Of a stretch of DNA of 64,000 nucleotides, positions 47,531 to 60,000 are shown in pieces; within the stretch, counting starts at the first letter, position 1; every line of letters starts with the position of its first letter. A program made the position numbers and the translations under genes. Origin of the DNA: Dactylellina haptotyla (lineage: Eukaryota > Ascomycota > Orbiliomycetes > Orbiliales > Orbiliaceae); NCBI GenBank assembly GCA_031310005.1, contig CM062388.1:868001-932000 (forward strand), read 5' to 3'. The notes under the pieces are model-generated. The model was given only the letters and a program-made list of their open reading frames with translations. It made no database searches and was not told the DNA's origin.

Positions 47531-50500
47531 ATGCAACGACTTAATATCATTATATCGGCGCTTTTCGCCTTTTTTTTGGCAATTGCGCGGGTCGAAGCCC
47601 GACATATGGAGTATGGTCACCATCATGTCCACTATGCGCGTCAGGCCCAGGCAACTCCCTCGCCGGTCCAGTCTGGGGTAGCGACAAACTGTGTCAGTTG
47701 GGCGTATGTTCGATCCACAGACAAGTGCACAGATATCGTTTCCAGATACTCTGCCTCATCAGGTATCACACAGGCCAATCTTATCAAGTATAACCCTGCA
47801 TTGAAGACCGACTGCTCCGGGATCCTGGGCGGTACCTACCTCTGTATCAAGATTGATCCTACGAAGACCACAACTACCACAAGGACAACTACCACAAGAA
47901 CAACTACCACCGCGTCCCCGGTTGCTACTCCTTCGCCAATTCAGACCGGCACAACGGCCGGTTGCATCAATTGGGCATATGTCCGTTCAACTGACAAGTG
48001 CGCCGATATCATATCAAGATACGGCTCATCCGGAATTACGCAGGCCAACCTTATCAAGTGGAATCCGGCACTAAAGAGTGACTGCTCTGGTATTGCTGGT
48101 GGATACTTTGTTTGTATCGCGGTCGATCCCACCAAGACCTCAACCACCACCACAAGGACCACCACCACCACTATCTCTGCTCAGGCCACGCCGTCTCCAA
48201 TTCAGAGTGGCGTGACTGGCCAGTGCATTGCTTGGGCATACGTTCGATCTACCGACACTTGTGCCGCTATTGTTTCGCGATATGCATCAACTGGCATCAC
48301 GCAAACCAATTTGATCAAGTATAATCCTGCTTTGAACAGTGATTGCTCTGGCATCCAGCAGGGGTATTTCTTGTGTGTTCAGATCGATCCTTCGAAGCCT
48401 ACAACGACCACTACCACAACCACTACTCCTGTCGCTACACCATCGCCAGTTCAAAGTGGTGTGACAGCCCAGTGCACAAATTGGGCATATGTTCGTTCCA
48501 CGGATAAATGCGCCGATATTGTGAGTCGATATGGCGCGTCGTCTGGTGTCACCCAATCCAATTTGATATTGTGGAATCCGGCATTGGGCAGTGATTGCTC
48601 CGGAATTCAGGGCGGGTACTTCGTCTGCATTGGAATTGACCCCACGAAGCCAACGTCCACGACCTCGTCTACCAGCACTTCTTCCACGACCACCACGACC
48701 TCATCCACGACTACGACTACTACTACTACTACTACGACCACTACAACCACTACAACCACCACGACTACTACGACCTCGTCTACGACCACGACTACAAGCG
48801 GAATTGCCACCCCAAGCCCAATTCAGTCAGGACAATCCTCGAGATGTAATAGCTGGGCTTACGTCCGATCCGGTGATACTTGTTCCGCTATTGTCTCTCG
48901 ATATGCGGCTTCTTCAGGAATCACCCTACCAAACCTGCTTACATGGAATCCTGCCCTCAAGAGCGATTGCTCTGGAATTGCCGGGGGATATTTTGTGTGT
49001 ATCGCGATTGTTCCCTACTGGGTTGATGCTATTTCACATCAAGGCAAGGCTCCGTATGGTGGAAGTGGATATCAGGTTTACAGAAACGTCAAGGATTTCG
49101 GAGCAAAGGGAGATGGTGTTACGGATGATACCGCCGCAATCAATAACGCCTTCTCATTTGGAAGTCGATGTGGTTTGGGCTGCGATTCTTCGACCACCAA
49201 ACCCGCTTTGGTTTACTTCCCTCCCGGAACGTACTTGATCACTACTCCGCTCATCCCGTACTATAACACTCACGTTGTCGGTGACCCTATTGATCTTCCA
49301 CGTATCAAAGGCCGAGGTGATTTCCAAGGTATCGCTCTTATTGATAGCAACCCATACAATGGTCCAAACAATTGGCACGGCCCCACCAACAACTTTTATA
49401 AGGTGATCCGCAATCTCATCTTGGACACACTCGAGATCCCCGCAGGCAACTATGGTACCGGTATCCACTGGCAGGTAGCCCAAGCCACTAGCTTGCAAAA
49501 CCTTGTCTTCTACTCCAATAATTCCCCAGGAACCCACCACCAGGGTATCTTCATGGAGAACGGATCTGGTGGTTACATGTCGGATCTTGTCTTCAATGGT
49601 GGTGCCTTCTGTGCATGGATGGGTAACCAGCAGTTCACCTTGCGAAACATTACCCTCAACGACTGCGACACTGGTATCTACCTCAACTGGGGATGGAACT
49701 GGAACTTCAAATCAGTCACTGCCAAGAATGTCCGCGTGGGTCTTGATATTTCTCAGATCAACGGCGATGCCCCTCCAAGTCTCAATGTTGGTTCTGTGGT
49801 TCTTGCCGACTCCAAGTTTACCAATGTTCCAATCGTTGTTAGATCAACCAGAAGCTCTTCGACAACGCCAACCACTGCCAACTCCTTGGTGCTCGACAAC
49901 ATTAACATTAGCAACTGCCCAATCATTGTTGGTGACACCGGGAATGTCAAACTCGCAGGCACCACCGGCTCTACGACAGTTAGCATGTGGGCTCAGGGAC
50001 GACAATATTCTCAGTCAAACCAAGCCGGTTCCACAATGCAAAGTGCTTTCACTGGATTTTCTCGCCCAGCTAGCCTCCTGGACGCCAGTGGCAAGATCCT
50101 TGAACGCAGCAAGCCAAACTACGCCGATTATACCGTTGACCAGGTCCTCAGCGCACGTACATTGGGTTGCAAGGGTGACTCTTCCACCGACGACAGCACT
50201 GCCCTCCAAGCCGCTATTAACAAGGCTGCTGCGGAAAGCAAGATTCTTTACATTGACTACGGTATCTACGTCGTCACCAAGACTATCTATGTACCACCAA
50301 ACTCCCGCATCATGGGTGAAGTCTGGCCAGTCATTCTCGGCACAGGCTCCGCTTTCACTAGCACCTCCAGCCCAATCCCTATCGTGCAATTCGGAAGACC
50401 AGGTGATACTGGATTCATCGAGGGTACCAACTTCATTGTCAGCACTCGCGGCGCAACAAAGGGAGCTATCCTTATGGAATGGAATCTTGCGACCCCCAGC

Positions 50501-51417
50501 GGTACACCTTCCGGTCTCTTCGATGTTCACGCACGTGTTGGTGGCTTCACCGGTTCCAACCTCGATGCCTCAACCTGCATCAAGACCCCAGACTCCACAA
50601 CTGTCAACCAGAACTGCGCAGCAGCATTCATGCTCTTCAGAGTCGGACCTCTTGCATCCCGCGCATTGTTCGACAACTGCTGGTTTTGGACTGCCGATCA
50701 CGATCTAGATCTTAGCGCACACAGTCAGATCACCATCTTCACAGGTCGTGGTGTCCTCGTCCAATCTACTAACCCAATGTGGTTCTACGGTACCGCATCT
50801 GAACACAACGTTCTCTACCAGTACCAATTCAACGGTGCTTCGAATGTCTACATGGGTCTCATCCAGACTGAAACTCCGTACTACCAAGCGAACCCTGCCG
50901 CGCCGTTGCCATTCACTATCGACGGCTCATGGGCCGATCCAGACTACAACAGTATCTGTTCCGGCGTTGGTGGTGCTGCGACCTGCAAAAAGAGCTTCGG
51001 AGTGAGAATCAATGTCTCGAGTAACATTCTTATCTACGGTGCTGGCTTGTACAGTTTCTTTGATAACTACTCTTTAAGTAAGTAAACCTTCCACTCTACC
51101 AACCTTGGTCTCAGTCCGTTGGTATCACAAACCATCTTGTGTACCTTTCGCCTGAATGACCTTGTTGGAATATTCGCAACTTTTGTGTTGAATTCCTGCT
51201 AACGCTATTTTTCAATAATACAGCCTGCAGCAATGGTCTTTCAAACACCTGCCAGACATACATGGTAGTCATCGACGAGAGGTCAACCAATATCAGACTC
51301 TACAATACCAACGCCAAGGGTTCTGTCAATATCTTGACAACTGGCGCAGGCTGGAGCGCCAAGACAGATGACAATGTCAACACCTTCGGTGGCACTGTCG
51401 CTCTGTACCAAGTTTAA
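47531..51417 (+). CDS. Secreted five-LysM / GH55 beta-1,3-glucanase-like protein
   Basis: Two exons, 47531-51077 and 51224-51417, encode 1246 residues. A signal peptide (about residues 1-23) is followed by five fungal LysM (CBM50) modules at about 54-108, 145-200, 231-286, 315-371 and 438-494. Each has the pattern CxxWAYVRSxDxC, NPAL, DCSGI and a closing C(I/V). They are separated by Thr-rich linkers, the longest at about 375-425. The C-terminal half (about 514-1246) has two pectate-lyase-3-type beta-helix segments starting NVKDFGAKGDGVTDDTAA (about 519) and TLGCKGDSSTDDSTAL (about 876), the hallmark of GH55. Known GH55 activity: exo- or endo-beta-1,3-glucan hydrolysis. LysM modules bind chitin or GlcNAc oligomers. 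Likely secreted and wall-bound. The modules are very alike, indicating recent internal duplication. I did not confirm the catalytic Glu. Confidence 0.92.
48646..48802 (+). repeat. Thr-codon microsatellite encoding the longest linker
   Basis: ACC/ACT/ACG triplet repeats, with TCC/TCG interspersed, encode an almost pure Thr/Ser linker between LysM modules 4 and 5. Such tracts are usually length-variable between strains and would be heavily O-mannosylated, giving a rigid stalk. Confidence 0.75.
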
Positions 51418-51841
51418 ATAGCAGCAAATCGGAGAGGGGACGAGAGTGCGGGAGCAAGAGAGGTCGTTGATGTTTGGGAGTTTCAGCATAGCATATGACG
51501 AGAACCTGCAGGTCATTTCTTTCTTTTTTAAAATTTTATAGCTTTATCTTTTAAAATATTTTTTCCTTTGTAGGTTACATACACATCCAAAACTAAAATC
51601 TTAAGTATCGATATCGTCATAGTGTTGGATATTCTCATGTTTCTCATAATTTTATAAATAGTGTGTAGTATGAACGTTTTATGAATTTTGATTCGTACAA
51701 TGAAAAGTTGCTCCAGATTTAACTAGAGCCATCAAATTGCTGCCAATAATTCCCCGCCCATATCAAGAATCGGTACAGTGTCCGTAAAAATTCATTAACA
51801 AATAGATGTTCCTTCGAAATCAAGTGTGATAGATGAAAATA
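51418..51841. other. Convergent 3' intergenic region
   Basis: A 0.4 kb AT-rich gap between the stop codons of two convergent LysM-enzyme genes. It should hold both 3' UTRs. No gene is seen. Confidence 0.5.
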
Positions 51842-54679
51842 TTAGACAAAGTAGTATCCTAGCAAGCTTTCGGGTTCTGGATTCGGTGCTGGCACAGGAT
51901 CTGGTGTAGCCGATGGCCGCACCCAGATCGTTGTCGTTACGACTTCCTGGGTCGAATTGCTGGCAACAGTAATATTGGCAAGAGCTCCTGGAACCGTTGT
52001 CTCCTGGCCATCGAGAAGCTTGGGTTTCGACAATTCCGTTGGCACCTTGACACCACAGTTCTTCTTCCTGGTGACCTTGGGTCTCAACTTGAGCTTGCCA
52101 AATCTCGGTTTCTTGGTCATATCGTTCGGAATAACGACTTGGGTGTTTGTGACACCGATTTTGAGAGTGGGGAGGCTGGTCACGGGGACGTCCTGGCCGT
52201 TCTGTATTTTCTCGTTAGAACAACAGAAATAACTAGAATAAGTGAGGTAGTAAACTTACATTGTAGACCTTCCAAACCAAGTTCGTAGCAAGTAAGGTAT
52301 CAATCTCGGTATCATTACCGGTCATTCCCTTCTGCTGAAGGAACGGCGTGAGAGGAACAGAGCCAGTCGCGATACTTGAAGGCATCTTACGACCGTCCAT
52401 ACCAAAGATAGCCATTTGACCAATCCGTTGCTCGGAGCAACCCCATTGGGCGGGATCACTGGGCGGCTCTCCCCAGAAGATATAGATAGCATAACTGCCC
52501 GAAAGTTCAGACACATCAATAACAATATTGGCGTTCCATTTGGTAATCGTAACGTCGGTAGAAGTACGCTTGACACGGCTCTTGGGTGGCAAATTCAATG
52601 ATCGGTATTTAGTGTTAATCTGTGAGGTCGTAAAGGCGTCAAGTTGAGTGTCAGTGTTTGATTGACGGCTGCAGGGAACCTCAGGATACCCGTAGCCGTA
52701 GTTCCACATGGTGCGCACGCTGGCAACGTCGTTAGAGGTCCAGTATGCTCCGTTCGAGTGCTTGAATGGATAGAGAGGAGTTGTTGCGGTATCCGTCATA
52801 CCGGCATTTCTCATGAAAGTGTCGTATTGCATCACCTGATTGACCATCCTGACATTAGGGTTCGCGGCTTGCCACATGGCAAAAACACGGTCGACGTTGG
52901 TATGATGTAGCCTTGGACATTGTTAGAAACGACCGGATATGTTAGGTTAGGGTTGGGGTTACCAAAAAAGAGGATCGAAGGCCGAATAGTCAATAATTAA
53001 CATCATTCCTCCGACGTCGCTATGTATGGTATTGTGAACGTTCTCGATCAAGCGATTCGCATTGTTGTATCCGCTGACAGATACTAGTGCGTCATACAAA
53101 CCATCACCGATCCTATAATCAGCAATAAGATTAGTTGTAAGTTTCTATTTGATATTCTGGTCAGACCCATTGCTTTACTTACGACGCAAAGTCTTGTTTG
53201 ATAGCGGCCTCGGCATTAGAGCCTCTCACTACCGTAGTTGCTCCTTTAACGCTCTAATTGTCGTTAGCCAAATTAATGATGTAAGAACTCGAGGATTCTG
53301 ACATACATTTGAAGATGCAAAAATCGAATTCTCTCCTGTTTTGAACTTGTAGGTGTAGAATGGGTTGCTGATGGTCTTGGTGCCAGTAGGTGTCACTACG
53401 GAGATCGTAGGTTGTTTAACAATAGCAGGGAAGGTGCCCCTGGCTGTGGCATCCGCCCAGTCCCAATAACTACATTACCATGTAAATCAGCATCAAGATC
53501 GTTGTTTTAATTAGCTTGTGCTCAAATTACTAACGGGAATCGAAGGTTCTTGGCAGCAGCAACATATCTCGCTCTATTAGATGCAGGAAACTGGTTTGCG
53601 ATGCCTTTAGCGAGGTCATACAGAGTTCTCTATTGGAAGTATTAGCAAAGCATCCATCGAAATCCTTGACTGTCAATTTCATATTATGCTTACTTCGAAC
53701 AATAGCATATACGGCCGATGCCAACTGGAAAACTAACGTCCTCAAAAAATGGTTAGTATAAATGGAACGAGAATATAATTTAAATAATAAGACGTATATT
53801 CCACATACCAGCCCGCTGGTGTGGGTACAGTACCCAACATATCTGTTACCTCCTGTTGCTTTCGAATTCGGCCAGGGGACATATCTATACCATATCAAGT
53901 TTAATTGTTAGCTCAGCAAGATGATTTGGCGTGCTTGAACGTACGGAGCACCATGGATTCCTATTTTTACATTTTGGTTTAGCTATGTGGTCCGAAACTC
54001 GTTTAGATTTAACATCGGGATTTTGATAATTACCTCCAAGTTGATAAAAGCTTAACGGATTGCTAGTGTTGGAACTTTGCATTTGAGCAAGCGCAAGGAT
54101 AAGCATGTTGAAAACATCTGGCTGCGAAGCTTGCATCGTGTTGATATTTTGTCTGTCGACACAAGTGCCATCCTGAATACCATCAACGGTAGTAGTTGTA
54201 GCGATTGGCGCAGGCGCAGCTGTCGTAGCAGGTTGAGCGGTCGTTTTCGCTGTGGTCGTTGGCGATACAACGCTCTTGCAGATAATATAATTCTGATAGC
54301 GAGGCAAATTGGCGCAATTATTTGCCAAAAGTCGATTGTTGCTATAAAAAAATTTGGTTTCTTCAGCATCCGCTATCACTCATTCCAAATATATTATCTA
54401 TTTGTGAGAAAGATTTTCATACAGTAAAAGGGCCTGAGTGGTTATCTTATTTCGAGCAGCGGCGGTGGCGCAAGTATCGCCGGCTCGAACACGATCACCA
54501 AAAGTCCTACAAGTACCAACATATAACACCGCCTGAGCTCGTATATGCAACCTCTGTTCCGCTCCGTGCAAGAATCTCTCGATATCTTTTTGGAACGGGT
54601 AAGCAGCCACTGGCTCAATGACCGCAGTCATCGAGAGGGCGCATACAATGCCCTTTAAAACGAAATTGTTGAATATCAT
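51842..54679 (-). CDS. Secreted LysM-tyrosinase
   Basis: Eleven exons: 54679-54423, 54341-54034, 53960-53945, 53884-53809, 53732-53694, 53629-53535, 53469-53307, 53253-53183, 53112-52963, 52911-52260 and 52201-51842. They give 728 residues with every phase matching. A signal peptide (about 1-26) is followed by a LysM-like module (about 57-110; RVRAGDTC, NNRLLANNC, closing IICK). The tyrosinase domain keeps CuA ligand motifs GIHG, YCTHTSGLFSSWHRPY and CuB motifs HNTIH and SAFDPLFWLHHTNVDR. The last two exons form the tyrosinase C-terminal region. Known reaction: o-hydroxylation of monophenols and oxidation of diphenols to quinones, feeding melanin or cross-linking. The copper sites look complete, so it should be active. 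The 16-base third exon carrying GIHG is small but needed for phase. A TATATA element lies at 54751-54756. Convergent with the LysM-GH55 gene. Confidence 0.9.
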
Positions 54680-57043
54680 ATTGAAGGAATAATGAAGCCA
54701 CGCGCTTCAGTTAGTGATTATCTTTAATCAGTAATTTCCGTAAATGAGAGTATATAGAGAAATGCGGGACAGTGGGGAGAAAGTAATGAGTGTGATAATA
54801 ATTGAATGAAGAAATGAATGACTGGATGAAGGACCACCCGAAGAGACGAAAATCACTCTGACACTCTCAGCAAAGAGTCCAAGAGATGACCTGCTGACCA
54901 CTTATCTTAAAGGTATCATTGTAGCTTTATATATCTAATGCTGCATAAACACATAAAAAATTCCAAAACATATCGCTGTCGATTCTCGCGCGAGCCCCTC
55001 GCGGACCCTGATCTCGTGTTGCGCCATCTAAGCCTATTCGGAGCTATGGTATCCGAGTTGTGCCAGAGCAAGCGGTGGGCTTGGACGGGAGCCTTCGGTG
55101 GGTAGAGTCGAAATTTTATATTTCATCATACATCCCCGTGCGTTTTTAGATCAAGCTTTCTGATGTGGGAAGCCGCTTGCTGTTGTTATTTTTGTGCTAG
55201 TTCACAATGTAACGCTCGCAGCGGCCAAGCTTTATTCCAGCTGGATGTCGAAAGTTACGGAGATGGCTCTTCTTGGCAACGTCGCTAAAGTCAAAGGGAG
55301 GATATAGGGTTGCGAACCGAGCTTGGGATAACCCATGCGACTTGCATATTAAACCTCCATGCACTTCTGAACTCTATGGTGATCTTTCTCACGTTCACAG
55401 TGGTTAGTGTGGGTACGAGGTCCCAAAAGTTTTGACTCGCGCACGTACTTCTAAGCCCATAATGCGGTGGCGTTGCGATATTCTGAGAGGTGATATACGT
55501 ACCTCAACCTCAGTTCAAGATATTGCACACGAAAGCGTTCGCAGGACCGAAAACGCGGAAGAGTTGAAAAGACCGGGCGCTGTTCCAGGTCGTAAGACGT
55601 GTCTCGGTTAGAGGTGCCATGTGCATGCGAATAACCTACAGACTTTAGTGCATTATAGCGGGTTCTTTGTTATCGCAATCGATTTCAGCACTTCTTCTAG
55701 CCCTTCGCCAGCCACCGAACAACACAGAGCTCGCAAAGACCGTCAACCAAGGTTACCAGCTCGGATTTCTGTAAAAATTATGTCGGAATCTCGAGCTCGA
55801 AGAACTTTTCTGAAGACGGTATAGATCTCACGGTTCACTATTTCTTCTCTATCGTGGTCCAGCAATTCATCTATCAAAATCCGCACTGAAAACCGCCCGG
55901 ATTCTCGATTGAAACCTAACTGACAGCTTAGGTTTCATTTCTTGTGCTTGGCCTCCCGCTTGGCCCTTCTCGATTCCAGTCCAATGGATCCACAATGCAT
56001 TGCATTGTAAATGTCACATTTTCCCGTGCTTGTATCAAGGAATCAGTCTTGCCAAAAACCTGGCATGCATGGCTTTAATCATTCCAGTCTCGGCAGATAT
56101 TTTCATAATGCTCCGTCTATTATCAAGCCACCGGGCACCGGGCTTTTTGACAGCAACCGAGATCTCTATATCTCAACTGTTATACCTATTGTCCTTAGCA
56201 AGGTCCTCTAAAACAAGAATTATGTAAATTATTGCTTATATTTACAAAATAGTACATGTATTCACTCTCTTAAAATACTGTTCCTGAGCCCTTTTACCCT
56301 CATGATCACTTTTGGCCGTTGGGAGTCACCTCCAATGCCCGTTAAAACTTCACAATCAAACTGCAGATATACTAGTGATAACTAGTTAGATCTGGAACGA
56401 CAATAATGGAGCTCGGTTCATTCGGATTACGAGTCGAGGGCATTAGGGCAGGCTCTTTGGCTTAAAATCCGGGCGCGCTCATACTGAACTTTCGGAATAC
56501 AACCGCCACTAACCCAACCTAATTTGGTATATGCAGCCCCCAGACCCACCAGACAGCCTCCTTACCCGTCTTTCGTGCGAAGCTCGAAGCTTTGACCATT
56601 CGAAAAGGACGAATATGCGAATATGCGTCATGCGAGATCTAAAAGGATTGGTAACTCTTATACCGCCGAATTTCAAGAGGGCGCCAGTTAACATTGTCAT
56701 TGAATTAATTTTCTCAGCTAACTACAATAATAAAAACGAAGGAATGCTTTTGTCGGTCCGAGAAAGCTTGAACTGGATCAGGTCATCCAAAATCGCCCCT
56801 CATAAGCGAGTCAGGATATTAGAAAGAGAATAAATACAATTAAAAAAAAACAAAGAACAGTTGATTTCCCAGCCATAGACTCCGAAAGGGACCTGATATC
56901 TGTATTAAGACAAAAGCATTAACAATAGAAAAAACAAAAGCTATAAACAAAAACAGCTAGAAGCCTCCGCGTAAAGCCCCCACGTAATCTATCCTATTCT
57001 ATTTTAAATTTACTTTCTATTTAATTTTTTTTCCGCTTCCACT
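54680..57043. other. Intergenic between tyrosinase and TRA1
   Basis: This 2.4 kb stretch has no supported gene. It holds the tyrosinase promoter (TATATA at 54751-54756 on the minus strand) and the TRA1 3' flank. Open frames of 60-100 codons (for example 56531-56833 on the plus strand) show no motif or intron continuation. Confidence 0.5.
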
Positions 57044-60000
57044 TTATAGATACGGCATCCACAAATGATCTGTCTGCGCCAGGTTGGCGGGATTCACCGC
57101 CTTGCTAATCAAATCGATAACAGTCTGGTTCGCAGGTATCATTGCCGTATTATTCGCGCACAGGGCCGCGGTACGTCTCACTATGATCGTGCTATTGACG
57201 TCCACCTTTTCTCTTATCTTGGCGTCGGCCGCCATGCTGCTGCGATGTTGCTGTGTGAACCAGAAGATCATCTCGTCACGTACAAACAGCGAGAGGTATT
57301 GCTCAAGCTCGAACTAAAGATAATCCATGTTAGCCAGTGTTACTAGTAAGTTAGAATAGAGCATTTTATATACCTCTGGCTCAGTCAAGCATCTTGCGAT
57401 TGCCATAATGGCGCATGAATAGATACCCTCCACAGCGATTGGCCCCATCAATGTGTGTAAGTTAGGCGTCAGGCGGAATGGCACAGGTTCATTATTATGG
57501 AAATAAGCGTTGCTCGCTGCCATCGCAGGGATCAACTCGGTGCCCCTAGGCGTCAGGCGGAATGGCACAGGTTCATTATTATGGAAATAAGCGTTGCTCG
57601 CTGCCATCGCAGGGATCAACTCGGTGCCCCAAATGTTTCCAGTAGCCTTGGCGATGAACATCTTGTGCGGGAATCGATTGTTCATATTCATAACGTATGT
57701 CATAAACGTGAGAGCGGCGAACTGGTAGGCGAATTGGCGACGGAAGATCCAGAAGTCGTCGAATGAGTTATACGAAGCTTGCATGTACTAAAGATAGAGT
57801 TAGTAACCCGGCGGGCTAACAGTACGAGTATACAAAAATAATAACTTACGTCTTGAACCACAGTGCTCGGTACCGTCTTCTCTTGAATAGCGCTGAGCAC
57901 TTCCATCTTGAGATTCTGAACTTCAGGACCGCTCATTTTCTTGTTCACATTGTTCCTGAGGCTCTTCATCGCGTAGATGAGCGGATCATCCTTGCTGATG
58001 CCTGTCTTTCTGCAGTAATCTTCATATATTCCCTGGAGCGAAACATATGACGCATCGTCTTGAACAATTCTAATATGCGGGGCGAGCGGAATCATCAACG
58101 GAAGGTGGAATCCCAGGTTTCGGCGTCTGGCTTCCTTGCGCTTAGAGAGAATTCCGTTGAAGATACGGAACAATTGCGCGACTCTCTCCTCACGTCTGCA
58201 GTGGCGTTGGGCAGGATGCTGAACAGCAAAAGCGTGAACACTACCATCATGGCCTCTCATCTTCAATCTTCGGTGGCAGATACCATAACCACGAACAACG
58301 TCTACCCGCGGCAAGAACCTCTCAATGCGTACAAAGTCCTTGTTGTGGTCTCTATGCAGGAGATATTGTCCGGGAACCTCGACCTCCTCGAACTTCTGGA
58401 ATCTAAAGTCGCTGAGATGCGGCGAGAATGATTCCAAACTAGCGTGAGCTGGTCGTCTGTCAAGCTTTTCTTCGAATCGGTCTCTCCATCTGCGCAGTTT
58501 CTGGATGTAGCTCTGGAGATTAGGCTTCTCATGTACAAATTCAGCTTCGAACGCCACACGGATATGAGCCGGGAGAATGGTCTCAGCGAAACGTGTTATG
58601 TTTGCCTCCGTGGCAGGAGGAAGCTTCGTGTCTTCAGGAGATGCTAGGGGAATACGTCCGACAAACTAGATAATATATGATTAGTGAAGCTCCCCCAAAT
58701 ATGTTTAAAAAGGTTGTACATACCTGCAATCCGTCATTTAACAGTGCCACGATCAACCTATACGCATCTTCATCCGGGGGACATTTGAAGTACTTGTGAA
58801 TCTGATCTCCCATGGTCTCCATCGACAAGGCCAACAGCGGGAAGGCGGACTTGAGCACCGACATGATCTCATCAGCATGCTCCCAGGGGTTCTTCTTAGC
58901 TGGCGCCGGACTCTGAGGCGCGGAGGAGGATGCGTTTGCACCATTAGCGGTAGCCGCCCCGTTAGGTTGATTTGGAGTCTCCGGTCTCGTTCCAGCAGAA
59001 GAATCGGGTCTTGGGGGACTGGCAGCGCTGCCAGCTGCTGCGGAGGGCGCGGGAGGAGAAGCCTGGGTACCATTCGGCTTCGCCTTTGCCTGTTGTGCCG
59101 TCTGCTGTTTCTTGATAACGCTATAGTCTTCTCGAGAGGTTCTGAGTAAGAAGTAGAGTGCCTGTGGGAAGTTCTTGGCAATCTTGAGCAAAATTCCCTT
59201 TGCAATCTTCGCTTCCTTGTGAGAAAGCGAGGAGAGGAGCTGTGGGATATATGTAATCCAATACCACACTGGCATTTCGCCTTTGTATGCCTCAAAGGCA
59301 GCTGAGATAGTGCCGTTTGCATCATCGAGACTGAGGAGCCACAGAACTCTGCTAAGGAGCTTTCTAGCTTTACCGCTCTTGTATAAACCAGCAGCTTCAA
59401 GGTAGCAACTAACTGCATTACCGGCAGGCTGCAAGTCACCCGGATTGTCTTTGAACACAGTATCGTTGAAGAAGCCCCACTCAGCCCAAGCCTTTGGCAA
59501 CTTGAGATCGTAGAACAGAGCGGTTCCGAAAGCCTCGTTAGCTTCATCCTTCTTTGCCAGCTTGGCCTGGAACATGCCCTTGAGCGTGTAGAACTCAGCC
59601 TTCTGTTGCCCAACGAAGTAATTGAGGTTGGTATTGTTGATGACCTCAAGTCCGTTATTGAGTTCGGCGGGATTCTGGTAGTGGCATTTCGCTTGCTCCC
59701 TCAACTTTAGGAAAGCCTCTTGGATCTCGATATTCGGGAGAGTGTAAATCTTGCTCAATTGTGCAATGCACACATCTGATAGCTGGTGTTTCCTGGCGAC
59801 ATGCGCGAACCTATTTATGATCCACGCGGTTTCATGATAACCACGGTAGGCATATGAATTGGAGTTGTTGTTGCCACCGCTGGCAGGCACCAAAGGCAAG
59901 TACGTCTTATTGATAGATGTGAATACGTGCTGCCTCCAGGTGACGAGATCGTGCCACGCGTTGATATCGTCCCAGACATTAGGTAGACGATCTCTCCATG

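Noticed and set aside
48607-48810. Val-rich open frame antisense to the Thr linker
   Set aside because: Pure by-product of ACC/ACT triplet repeats read on the opposite strand.
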